From: Agapanthus africanus
Lineage: Eukaryota > Streptophyta > Magnoliopsida > Asparagales > Amaryllidaceae
Length of the DNA stretch: 64,000 bases
NCBI GenBank assembly: GCA_030015575.1
Contig: CM057347.1
Location: forward strand, 405,078,248 to 405,142,247
Reading direction: 5' to 3'
The notes under the pieces are model-generated. The model ran no database searches, was not told the DNA's origin, and was given only the letters and a program-made list of their open reading frames with translations. Below are positions 10,616 through 20,574 of this stretch, piece by piece. A program made the position numbers and the translations under genes. How positions within the stretch are numbered: position 1 is the stretch's first letter; every line of letters starts with the position of its first letter.

Positions 10616-10729
10616 GAAGTTGTCCTTATCCGCATTTCACGAAGCTAGGAGTTGCTCTGGATGCTTCCCACGGGTTCACTGCCGTGTTCTGTAAGGACCA
10701 GGCTTCGCTCTGGACGTTTTCCAGGATAC

Positions 10730-11017
10730 CGTAGTTTAAAGACATCGCGGTCGAGGTTAAGGACATCATAGTCCGTGGATTTAAGGACTCCACAGTCCGA
10801 TGTTAGTTTAAAGACATCACGGTCGAGGTTAAGGACATCATAGTCCGTGGATTTAAGGACTCCATATTCCGATGTTAGTTTAAAGACATCACGGTCGAGG
10901 TTAAGGACATCATAGTCCATGGGTTTAAGGACCCCACAGTCCAATGTTAGTTTTAAGACATCACGGTCGAGGTTAAGGACATCATAGTCCGTGAGTTTAA
11001 GGACCTCATAGTCCAAT
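10730..11017. repeat. 24/72-bp repeats inside the 3' region of B, block 1
   Basis: These are the same monomers as in the LTR (GGAC-N6-GTCC hairpins), about four 72-bp units, starting after 'ccaggataccgtag'. Their presence outside the LTR shows module exchange or shared descent between LTR and internal region. Confidence 0.9.
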
Positions 11018-12240
11018 TTTTGCTCTGGATGCTTCCCACGGGTTTACTGCCGTGTTCGGCGAGGACCAGGCTCCGCTTTGGATGCTTCATACGGGGTCAT
11101 TGCCGCGCTCTGCGAGGACCAGGATCCGCTCTGGACGTTTTCCACGGGGTCAGGAGTGACATAATCCGTGTTCCATGTAGCCAGGAATTTTGCTCTGGAT
11201 GCTTCCCACGGGTTCACTGCCGTGTTCGGCGAGGACCAGGCTCCGCTCTGGATGCTTTCCAGGATACCGTAGTTTAAAGACATCGCGGTCGAGGTTAAGG
11301 ACATCATAGTCCGTGGATTTAAGGACTCTACAGTCCGATGTTAGTTTAAAGACATCACGGTCGAGGTTAAGGACATCATAGTCCGTGGATTTAAGGACTC
11401 TACAGTCCGTTGTTTAGTTTTAAGACATCACGGTCGAGGTTAAGGACATCATAGTCCATGAGTTTAAGGACCTCACAGTCCAATGTTAGTTTTAAGACAT
11501 CACGGTCGAGGTTAAGGACATCATAGTCCGTGAGTTTAAAGACCTTGCAGTCCAATTTTTGCTCTGGATGCTTCCCACGGGTTCACTGCTGTGTTCGGCG
11601 AGGACCAGGCTCCGCTCTGGATGCTTCACACGGGGTCATTGCCGCGCTCTGCAAGGACCAGGATCCGCTCTGGACGTTTTCCACGGGGTCAGGAGTGACA
11701 TAATCCACGTTCCACGTAGCCAGGAATTTTGCTCTGGATGCTTCCCACGGGTTCACTGCCGTGTTCGGCGAGGACCAGGCTCCGCTCTGGATGCTTCACA
11801 TGGGGTCATTGCCGTACTCTGCGAGGACCAGGATCCGCTTTGGAAGTTTGCTACGGGGTCAGAAGTTACATAATCCGAGTTCCACGTAGCCAGGAATTTT
11901 GCTCCGGATGCTTCCCACGGGTTCACTGCCGTGTTCGGCGAGGACCAGGCTCCGCTCTGGATGCTTCATACGGGGTCATTGCCGCGCTCAGCGAGGACCT
12001 GGATCCGCTCTGGACGTTTTCCACGGGGTCAGGAGTGACATAATCCGCATTCCACATGACCAGGAATTTGCTCTGGATGCTTCCCACGGGTTCACTGCCG
12101 TGTTCGGCGAGGACCAGGCTCCGCTCTGGATGCTTCACACAGGGTCATTACCGTGCTCTGCGAGGACCAGGATCCGCTCTGGACGTTTCCCACGGGTCAG
12201 GATTGACATAAGCCGCGTTCCACGTAGCCAGGAATTGTTG
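11017..12240. repeat. 170-bp tandem repeat with an embedded 24/72-bp block
   Basis: Copies start near 11017, 11188, 11556, 11726, 11896 and 12066; the last four are spaced exactly 170 bp. A partial copy lies at 10650. Each has three sub-repeats of about 53-64 bp starting GCTCTGGA and containing GAGGACCAGG. A block of 24-bp monomers (11270-11555) interrupts the array, and the combined pattern 170-mer plus 72-mer block is itself duplicated (10650 and 11188). Confidence 0.9.
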
Positions 12241-12539
12241 ACTTTATCCGCATTTCACGGAGTCGGGGTTTGACTCCCGGTCATCTGTGCACCGCCGAGT
12301 CATGGAACTGGGAGTTGCCGCGGTTCCGCTTTGTTTGATGTTGTGTCTGTCGTAATGAGATGGATGCTGAGATGATCTCCAGGCTATTTGTGAACTGTTG
12401 AGATTTGGCTTCTTCTTCTGATGAAACCTGAGGAGGAAATGTGTGATTCCTTCTTTGTTTGCGCCCCTGGATTGTATACAGGGATTGCTGTGATATCACC
12501 TGTAGGGCAAAAATTTCATTTATTTGATTTTTTTTATTT

Positions 12540-12780
12540 TTATTTCTTTCCGCGATGCTCTATCATTTCAGCTTTTATATCGTGAAGGTCGCGATTGCCC
12601 AATCATTTCGGCTATTTTTCGCGGTGCCCAATCATTTCGGCTATTTGTTTAATTTTTACTCGCTTCTTTTTATTGTGAGTTGCTCAATCATTTCGGCTAT
12701 TTCGCATGCATACATTTTTACTTGCTGATTTTGTTTGCAAGTTGCCCCATCATTTTGGATATTTCGTATACATGTGTGGC
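12540..12780. repeat. Dispersed 'caatcatttcggctattt' repeat
   Basis: Five copies of an 18-bp motif, with small changes, are spaced 30-60 bp apart. Intervening sequence alternates T-rich stretches and 'cgcgatgccc'-like pieces. No function is apparent. Confidence 0.75.
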
Positions 12781-12939
12781 TTGCTGACTTTTTGCTGCAA
12801 GCTTGGATTTTGACACCGATTTTGGCATCAACACCGCTACAACTGGAATATGGCTAGGAGCGAATCATCATTTGCCTCTGTCGGTGACGAACAAAGCTAG
12901 CTTAGTAAACAGGGTTAAGATCTTGTCGACTAAGGGTTT

Positions 12940-13470
12940 TGACTTCACGAGTCGTAAGGGTCTCGTAAAGGTATTTCTCCCTACAAGTCGTGAGGATCTC
13001 GTAGGTGTAATTTCTCCTTGGGAATCGTGAGGATTCCTAAGTGCATGTTCTCTTATAAGTCGTAAGGATCTTACAAGAGTATTTTCTCCTTATAAGTCGA
13101 GAGGACTCACAAGGGTTGTTCACCGTGCGAACATATCCCTTGTCACGGATGGGACTTTGCTAGAGAAAAGTTTATTTGCGCCCGTGGATTGTATACAAGG
13201 GTCAGCATTGAGCCGCTTGTAGGGCAGTATCGAAGGTTGTGGGGCTGCTTAAGAACAGGTTCAGATCCATGTAGCTTAAGACTTTCAAATCTTATGAGCC
13301 GTGAGGGTCCCATAAGCGGATTCTCCTTACGAGTCATGAGAATCTCGCAAGTGTAATTTCTCCTTAGGAATCATGGGGATCCCTAAGTGTGTTGCTCCCT
13401 TGTGAGTCGTAAGGATCTCGCACAGGTGGTTTCTCCTTACAAAGTCGAGAGGACCTTGCAAGTGTCTTTT
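12940..13470. repeat. ~45-bp 'gagtcgtgaggat' repeats, later clusters
   Basis: Two clusters, about 12940-13120 and 13290-13470, belong to the same family as 10420-10615. They are separated by a copy of the LTR-head module around 13160-13260. Confidence 0.7.
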
Positions 13471-13479
13471 AACGAGATT

Positions 13480-13715
13480 GCGCCCTTTCGGGTTTTCACA
13501 AAACTCGCCGGTAGCCCTGCTGTTTTTACTCACGGAGCCCTTTCGGGTTTTTATCCGTGCCCATTTTGCTTATGGACATACCGTTTGTTTTTTCTAACGA
13601 GGTTGTGCCCTTTCGGGTTTTCACAAGACTCGCCGGTAGCCCTGCTGTTTTTACTCACGGAGCCCTTTCGGGTTTTCATCCGTGCCCATTTTGCTTATAG
13701 ACGTACCGTTTTCTT
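13480..13715. repeat. Two ~120-bp direct repeats ('gccctttcgggtttt')
   Basis: Two copies start near 13480 and 13600 and share 'gccctttcgggttttcac', 'actcgccggtagccctgctg' and the 'ccgtgcccattttgctta' tail. They end at a T-rich run (13710-13740). Confidence 0.85.
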
Positions 13716-13769
13716 TTTCTTTTTTTTATTCTTTTTTTTGTATCAGCTTTAGGATGCTGCAATCCACCG

Positions 13770-13905
13770 TAGTTTATCGACATCTCGGTCAACGGATAAT
13801 TTTAGGATATAGTGGTCCGTCGTTAGTTTAAGGACGTTTCGGTCCGTCGTTAGTTTAAAAACGTTTCGGTCCGTTGTTAGTTTAAGGACGTTTCGGTCCG
13901 TGGTA
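13770..13905. repeat. 24-bp monomer variants next to integrase
   Basis: Four or five monomers of the GGAC/GTCC family here read 'tagtttaaggacgtttcggtccg'. They directly flank the end of the integrase region. Confidence 0.8.
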
Positions 13906-13999
13906 AAGGCAGCCGGCTACTACTTACGGAGTTTAGGCTTAGGAAGATAGCGAGCGGACATGGGCGTCGTCATCTATCGTTGACCTAGGCCGTGACTCG

Positions 14000-14559
14000 T
14001 TAAGCGTAGTACTTCTTCAGGAAGCGACCGTTTATTGGCCTGAAAGGTCTTTCACCATGCATGTCCATGAGTAGATAGGCCCCACCTTGGTAGACCTTGT
14101 CTATGATATACGGGCCTTCATAATTTGGCTCGAATTTCCCCCGCTTGGCGCGATTGGGGATCATAGGTCTTTTGACCACTAGCACGAGTTCGCCTTGGCG
14201 GAATGTTCTTGGCCTAGTCAATCTCTCGTATGAGCGTGTCATCTTTGCTTTATAAGCCTCCAGATTTTGTTGCGCCATGAGCCGAGTTTCATCAAGGGCA
14301 TCGAGCTCCTCAAGCCGAAGGTGAGCATTCTCTTCGTCCGTTAGCTCATAGAGGACTGCCACTCGTAGAAAGGGTAGCTCTATCTCGAGAGGGAGTACCG
14401 CCTCTGTACCGAATACCAATGCGTACGGCGTTGTGTTTGTGGCCGTTTTGAACGTAGTTCGATATGCCCAGAGAGCTTCATGCAGTCTCTCGTGCCAGTC
14501 CTTCTTATTTCGGGACACAGTCTTTTTCATGATTTTTGTCAAGGTCTTGTTGAAAGCCT
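14000..14559 (-). pseudogene. Tat integrase, C-terminal part (element B)
   Basis: This is the end of B's integrase: the core's last helices (WAYRTTFKTATNTTPYALVFG) and the C-terminal domain with FRQGELVLVVKR and KFEPNYEGPYIID, typical of Gypsy integrases. It is the 3' end of pol in the minus orientation. The rest of integrase lies at 19958-20571, separated by inserted element C. Treated as a fossil. Confidence 0.85.
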
Positions 14560-14749
14560 CGTCACCTCTCTGACGACGTTGAAGGATTACAACAAAAGGT
14601 GTCAGAGGAGTTCGGGGATGTACCCTTGAACCAAAATTGATTAGGGAATATGAAGTCTGTTTGAATGTTTAAGGATACATTAGCCATGTTTGAGTCTAAG
14701 ATCAACTTAAACGGGATCGTTTAGATCCGACAAAAGAGCTTTTGGGGGG

Positions 14750-15255
14750 CTCTATTGTTCCAGTTTAGGGACGTAGTGGTCCATAGGTAGTTTAAGGACA
14801 TTACGGTCCATTGCCAGTTTAGGGACATGGTGGTCCATCGTTCCCGTTTTGGGGACGGATATTAGTTTAAGAATGCATAAGTCCGTGAGTTTAAGGACGC
14901 TTAAGTCCATGGGTTTAAGGACCCCACAGTCCGTATCTTGGTTTAAGAACGCATAAGTCCATGGGTTTAAGGACCCCACAGTCCGTATGGATGTGTTTAA
15001 GGATGCATTAGTCCGTTAGTTTAAGGACGCATTAGTCCGTGAGTTTAAGGACCTCACAGTCCGTATGGATGTGTTTAAGGACGCATTAGTCCATGGGTTT
15101 AAGGACCCCACAGTCCGTATGGATGTATTTAAGAACGCATTAGTCCATTAGTTTAAGGACGCATTAGTCCATGGGTTTAAGGACCCCACAGTCCATATGA
15201 ATGTGTTTAAGGACGCATTAGTCTATGGGTTTAAGGACCCCACAGTCCGTATCGA
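14750..15255. repeat. Variant 24-bp monomer array in the C LTR
   Basis: The monomers are of the types 'gtttaaggaccccacagtccgt' and 'gtttaaggacgcattagtcc', with 'atggatgt' linkers. Hairpin arms GGAC/GTCC are kept in most units although spacers differ from B. Confidence 0.9.
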
Positions 15256-16221
15256 TGTATGGTTGTCGGGACCCGTCACCTCTCTGACGTCGTTGAAGGA
15301 TTACAACGATAGGTGTCAGAGGAGTTCAGGGATGTACCCTTGAACCGGATGTAAATTGATTTAAGAGAGCAGTCTTGCTCAGTCAATTTAATTTGAGGAC
15401 TTACGGCCATGATTGGGCTAAGTCCAGTTGAGAATATTCAACGTTTTTATCTTTGGCCTATTAGGCCTGTGCTAGGGCTTTGCCCCTGTTTAATAATGCA
15501 CTGCATTTTCTTTTGGCCTGCTAGGCCTTTTTGATTTGGGCTCTGTCCCTTTTTAAATGATGCAAAGCATCTGTTTTGGCTCTGCCCTTCTTTAAAATAA
15601 TGCATTGCATTTAATTTGGCCTGTTAGGCCTTTTTTAATTGGGCTTGGCCCTTCTGTAAATAATGCAGTGCATTAATTATCTGACAGTGGCTTGTCAGGC
15701 GCTTTGCGCCAATTATTGAGCGCAAGCGCATGTGAAGGTGACACGTGTCATGCTAGCGCAGTGCGCTGCGCCAGTACGCTGCGCTGTTGCGCTGTGACAC
15801 GTGGCGCGTTCTGATGAGTTGCGCCAACTTCAGAGAGCAAAGCTCTATTTTTAAAAGCGCATAGCGCAAGTTACTCTGGTGCTGACACGTGGCGCTCTCT
15901 GGTGGCTTGCGCCAACCCAGGAGCGCAACAGTACAGTTTTGCAAGTGCAAGGCACTGTTTTAATAACTTAATCCAATTTTGGATTTAAGAGAAGAATCTT
16001 TAAGATTCCAGAAGCAATGGTTCATAAAAAAAGTGCAAGGCACTGTTATTATTATTATTTTTTTTATTGAAGATCATTGATCTTGTTCTTAGATCAATGA
16101 TCTATTCAGAAGAAATTCTTCTTTTTTATAAAGGTTTTTACATTTTTTCTCTTCTTGAGTTTTTCTCACAATCTTGATGATGATGTCGATGTTGATGTCT
16201 TTTGAATTGGGGTCTAGGGGC

Positions 16222-16231
16222 CTTTATATAG
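16222..16231 (-). promoter_or_regulatory. TATA box of the C LTR
   Basis: The minus strand reads CTATATAAAG, in the same context (AGGCCCCTAGAC downstream) as in both B LTRs. CACGTG or related hexamers occur upstream at about 16410-16600. Confidence 0.7.
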
Positions 16232-16689
16232 TGCCCATAAATTTGTTAAATTTGTTAAAGAGATCCTTCTCTGAGTGATTTGGGGAATTTTCCCCACCGT
16301 TGGATCTTTGATCCAAGGGCTTCTGTTTTACAGAAGACAATCTTCTTGTTTTAATAAGAACAGAAAGATCTTACTGGAATTTTAATTCTGTTTGGCGCAA
16401 ACGCACCAGCGCTTGACACGTGTCGTGCAGCGCACAACGCAGCGCAACTGCGCTGACACGTGTCGCGCAGCGCACAGCACAGCGCAACTGAAGCGTTGCT
16501 TCCTTTAATTTTGTTTTAAATAGAGCCTTGCTCTGATTGGGCTTGCTGCCTTGGGCGCTGCGCTGACGTATCAGCTTTTGACACGTGGCTCGTTGCGCAC
16601 AGCGCACGAAATTTGAAGCGTTGCTTCAATTTTTGAATTTTTGAAATTCAAACAGAGCTTTGCTCTGATTGGGGCAAACAACGCGCTCC

Positions 16690-18621
16690 ACTCTCGTCGG
16701 GACAGCGCAAACGACGAGCGTGTAGTCCGCAATCACATCCTTGTATGCCTCCACCGCCTTCGTTGCCCGGTACTCGGCGAGCTTCATCGCGTCCAAGGCC
16801 ATCAGAACGTCCCTCTTGAAGGCGTCCCTCGATTTCCTCACCGAGTGGCAGAGGCCGGTCACCTCCTCCAGCTTGGCTTGAATAGCCCGGTGGGACTCGT
16901 CTTGGAGCTGATGAGACTCCAGCAGCTTAGAGTTCGTCAACCCCTCGGTGATCAGACGAGTGTCGAGGAGAGCTGCCTTCTTCTCCGCCTGCCACAGTTG
17001 GAGGTGGAGTTCCTCCTTTACCTTAAAGGACTCGCTCGCCTTTTTCAAGGCCGGGGCAACCTCCTTGGATTCCATAGCAGCGAGGAGGGTGCAATGATGA
17101 AGGACTTGAGGAAAGCAACAAACGAGTTAGAAAGCTCAAACCGAGGAAATAAGACTTATAGAAATTTTGAAGAAAAGCATGTACCGACCTGAACTGTCTC
17201 CTGTGCTATGGCGGCCACCTGGGGCTTCATGGTTCCACGGGGTATTTTAACCCGGGCCACCGCTCCATGACCGAAAGCAGGCTATCGGCAACAGAGAGAC
17301 CGTAGGGCACTTCTATGCATAAATCACCCTCCTGCACCGAGGTCCCGGCAGAAGGCGACCGAGAGACCGTCCTCTTATGTCTTTTAAGGGGGCTTCGACG
17401 GGATTTGCCTCCTCCTCATCTCTCGCCCGGGGTGCCGGGTCCCGTAAGTGCTTGCACCCCGGGTCCCGCAAGTGCTTGTGGCTTCCTCCATAGCGTTCTT
17501 CAGGAGCTCGAGGAGCGGCGGAATGCTTAGACGGCGGAGCCGGCCTTGGGGTCGAGCTCGGACCGGCCGGGATAAGCTTGCGCCACCGGCCTTTTTCCCT
17601 TGAGTCTTGGCAGCCGGGGCAGCTAAGATCTTTGCTCGGTCTATGGGCTCGACAAAAAGAACATACAAACAAAGGGGGTTAGCGACACTGAAAAGGCGAA
17701 AAAAGTTTAACTAAGTCTAGACAGATCGTCGAAAGTCCTAACTTACCCTAGAAATGTGCAGGACTAAGCACAGCCCAGCTCAGAACGCGCTCGAACTGCA
17801 GGACATCCGCCCGCTAAATCGGGACACCGCCTTCGCCTCGGGGGATGTCGACTCCTTTACCCTCGGGCAGTCAGCCCTGTGCCACTGTATAGGCATAGGC
17901 CAATCCTCGCCCTCAGGTGGCCCGACGAAAACAAACTTCTCCTTCCATTCATGGATGGAAGAAGGGACATCCACTACTCCTGACCCGGCCACCCCACCTT
18001 TACGTTTTTTGAAGGAGAAATATACCCAGCTCGACTCCCTCTTGGTGGTGCCGGGGTGATTTTTATAACAGAGGAATGAAGCATGGAGGGTCAAACTGAA
18101 GGGAATCTGTTCAAGTTTTAACCGGGCCAGAAACCTGAGGAGGATCCTCCACGAGTTCGGCGCTAGCTGACCCGGGGCAAGTTGGAAGCAACGAAGCACT
18201 ACACAAATCTCGGGTATGAAGGGAAGACGCATTCCCGCCCGGAATGCTTCCATGTACAGGGCAATCTCCTTGCCCTGCAACTGATTTGCCCGCTCACCCT
18301 TTCTAGCTAAACGGTAAGAATAGCCAGAGGGAACATGGAATTGAGTCTGGATCTCGGCTAGATCGACCATGCGATTCAAAACGGAAGGCGCATCGCGAGC
18401 ATTACCGATACGCACCTTAGGAGCCTTTGCCGCCGCCCGACGACGAGCAGCATGAGCCGCCCTGACTCTAGGGGCGAGCCCGACACAGAGGACGAAGAGG
18501 AACCTTCTCGGCTATCTAAAGCCGAAGAGGAGGAAGACCCACTGGACTCGGCCCGGGCAACTAGAACCTCATCGTTCGACCCTACCCTTACTACCTCAAC
18601 AGACTCCTCGGATGAAGACAT
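16690..18621 (-). pseudogene. C-specific gene: 'putative gypsy type transposon' domain plus coiled coil
   Basis: The minus-strand coding region starts near 18621 with a Ser/Glu/Asp-rich N terminus. A globular domain follows (about 17780-18415) with QFHVPSGYSYRLARKGERAN, LYMEAFRAGMRLPF and QLAPGQLAPNSWRILL, then YFSFKKR and WKEKFVFVGPPEGE. This is the plant family annotated as putative gypsy type transposon (Pfam PF04195). Toward the 3' end (16690-17075) lies a Lys/Glu-rich helical part (VKEELHLQLWQAEKKAALLD) that looks like a coiled coil. A Pro/Ser/Arg-rich linker lies near 17310-17670. No protease, RT or integrase is present, so C would depend on an element like B. The coding region has some breaks. 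Function is unknown; a gag-like structural role is plausible. Confidence 0.7.
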
Positions 18622-18802
18622 TTAACCTGATTCAAGGGATGGACTCGCCGAGGAATGATCAACAGGGGATCCGATCTAAAAGAGGAGCGTCGGGCAATAT
18701 TCAACAATAGAAGAAGATTTGAGAAAAGTGTCAGCCCTAAGATGGTCCCCTCCTATTTATACACCCCAAAGGAGAACATCCAACAGCCCATATTGATTCC
18801 CG

Positions 18803-19259
18803 CTAAAACGAAACGTCGCGCCGGATGGCCGGCGCATTGACGACTTCAGGAGTAGGGGTGGCTGTCTTCCTCGGGACAGCCATCTCAGGGTTCATGGGCT
18901 TCTTGGCGGGCCCATCAGGGTTCTGGCTCAGCCTGGCAAAGACAGAGGCTGCCGGTTTGATATTGGACGACCCGTTGAAAGGGGCCGTTGTAACAGTGAG
19001 CCGATCGAAAACCAACTTCTTGTTCGCTTCTGGTGTGGGCACTGGCATGGTGAAGCTCGCAGGCGGGATCATGGTCCTGAAAAACAAACTGGTGGTGGCC
19101 TGGGTCACCTGTTCTACCGGCATGGTAAGGATGGAGGCCGCTTGAGGCCCATAGGCTACGCCTCCAGGTGAGGCGGAGCGTTGATTGCACTTGCATTTTG
19201 AGCAGCTCGAGCAGTTGGAGGCTATTGATGCTTGATTTCTGCGCCAGGCAAAAGACCAA
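18803..19259 (-). pseudogene. C leader ORF related to the B leader protein
   Basis: The minus-strand sequence contains MPVEQVTQATTSLFF and VPTPEANKKLVFDRL, nearly the same as in B's leader ORF (38274-39074). It lies just downstream of the primer site, as in B. This shared 5' module ties C to B as a non-autonomous partner. Confidence 0.75.
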
Positions 19260-19351
19260 ATCTTAGAAACTTAAAATCCAAAGGAAACCATTAACAAACC
19301 GCGATTCGTTCGCGAAGACGACACACGAAGTGTGGAGTGGAAAGAGGAAAA

Positions 19352-19370
19352 GGTCCCACCGGGCGTGCCA
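19352..19370 (-). promoter_or_regulatory. Primer-binding site of C
   Basis: The minus strand reads TGGCACGCCCGGTGGGACC, identical to the site in B (39200-39218), with the same 5-nt spacer to the LTR start at 19376. Confidence 0.85.
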
Positions 19371-19375
19371 GAATC

Positions 19376-19957
19376 TGTTCCCCTCCGAAAGACGGCCAAG
19401 ACTGAACGTCTTGCCTGAGATTCGGGGCAGATGCTATTTGGTTTTATCCGTCCACCTCTCCGAAGATGCCAAGTTGATTTATGACACCGTGTATCGTAGG
19501 TTTAGACGGATGCGGCCGATGTAGCAGACTTCGTCAGATTCCCCCTCTTTCAAGGGGTTTTTGATTGTGGGGACGCTCTTCCTTGCAGGCGCAAGCCCCT
19601 GCAGTTAATTACGCTACCGCATCGCGGTAACAACTTCCTCCTTCTCCAGAATTTCACTTCGTGTCGTGTGTGTTTGTTTTGTTTGTGGATGCCCGTGGAT
19701 TGTATATGGAGACTAAGTTATGCCGTCACCCGTAGGACGTGGATTAGTCCAAATCCGTATTTACTTAGATTTGGGTTTGGGGTTTTAGTTTAAGGATACG
19801 TTAGCCATGTTGAGGCTAAGATCAAATTAAACACTCGTTAAGGATACGTTAGTCCTATTTGGGACTAAGATCAACTTAACGGAAAGACCATTTAGGGGCT
19901 CTATTGTTCCAGTTTAGGGACGTAGTGGTCCGTTTAATGTATATGGCCGTCGGGACC
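19376..19957 (-). repeat. LTR portion of C starting TGTTCCCC
   Basis: This is the head module of the Tat LTR, homologous to 5936-6470 and 39224-39780. It ends after a single 24-bp monomer at GTCGGGACC, directly against B integrase sequence. Confidence 0.85.
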
Positions 19958-20571
19958 AGACCGTTAGCTCGGGGATTATAGACTGATGAATATCTCCAGT
20001 CTATGTTATGTTGTTGTGCGAAGCGGCTGATTTTGTGGCTTCTGTAGGCTGGTCCGTTATCGGAGATAATCCGTCGCGGAGTGCCGAACCGATAAATGAC
20101 GTGCATTTTGAAGAAGTGGAGAATATTCTCCGTCTTTACTTCCCTCAGCGGTACTGCTTCTGCCCATTTGGAGAAGTAATCAGTTGTCGCCAAAATGAAT
20201 CGATGTCCTCTGGACGATGCTGGTTCGATGGGGCCGATTATGTCAGTTCCCCACATTTCGAACGGCCAGCTAGCCACCATTGGATGTAGTGGATTTGGAT
20301 GCTGGTGGATAAAATCCCCATGGATCTGGCACGAGTGGCATTGTTTCGCATACTCGAGGCAGTCATGGATCATCGTGGGCCAATAATAACCCATCCGTTT
20401 GATCTTCAGCTTCATCTTCGGCCCGGCTTGGTGAGAACCGCAGAGTCCGTCGTGAGTTTCTTGGACGACTCTTTTTGCTTCTTCAGGTCCCAGGCATCTT
20501 AGCCATAGAGAATCAAATGACCTCTTGTACAAAGTATCATTGACGAAGGCAAAAGATAGAGCTCGCTTCAT
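19958..20571 (-). pseudogene. Tat integrase, zinc-binding and core parts (element B)
   Basis: The minus-strand sequence includes the HHCC zinc domain (THDGLCGSHQAGPKM...YWPTMIHDCLEYAKQCHSCQ) and the catalytic core with MWGTDIIGPIEPASSRGHRF, YFSKWAEAVPL and IISDNGPAY. The Asp residues of the catalytic D,D(35)E triad are visible in these blocks. It ends where element C is inserted, and the rest of integrase is at 14000-14559. Treated as a fossil. Confidence 0.88.
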
Positions 20572-20574
20572 GAG

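Larger units (their letters stand above)
10101..13999. other. Repeat-rich 3' internal region of B between antisense gene and integrase
   Basis: This 3.9-kb non-coding stretch is built of several tandem or dispersed repeat families, listed separately. Pieces of the LTR head reappear in it, for example 'ggattgtatacagg' near 12470 and 13190 and the 24-bp monomers at 10730-11017. I see no credible gene on either strand. Confidence 0.8.
14560..16680 (-). repeat. LTR portion of C ending CAAACA
   Basis: It contains a short piece of the post-repeat module (14560-14640), a head-like piece (14640-14750), variant 24-bp monomers (14750-15250), a second full post-repeat module from 15266, AT-rich sequence with a TATA box (16222-16231, minus), and a G-box/GCGC tail. 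It ends CAAACA at 16680, homologous to the B LTR end. Confidence 0.8.
14560..19957 (-). mobile_element. Element C: non-autonomous Tat relative, circularly permuted, inserted in B integrase
   Basis: The order from left to right is the later portion of a Tat LTR (14560-16680), an internal region (16681-19375) and the first portion of the LTR (19376-19957). The LTR is split at GTCGGGACC/CGTCACC, a continuous motif in the B LTRs (near 7160) and in C itself (15266). The two portions add up to one LTR of about 2.7 kb. The outer boundaries are therefore not LTR ends, and no clean 5-bp duplication is visible. The internal region has the Tat primer site and a leader like B's, but a different gene. It is broken, with a few breaks. 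Confidence 0.75.

Noticed and set aside
11020-12273. Overlapping plus-strand frames (Cys/Arg-rich) across the 170-bp array
   Set aside because: They start at the same place in each repeat copy and overlap one another; they are products of the repeat, not genes.
17313-17672. Independent small genes on both strands in element C
   Set aside because: Pro/Ser/Arg-rich overlapping frames in a GC-rich linker of the C gene; nothing supports separate products.
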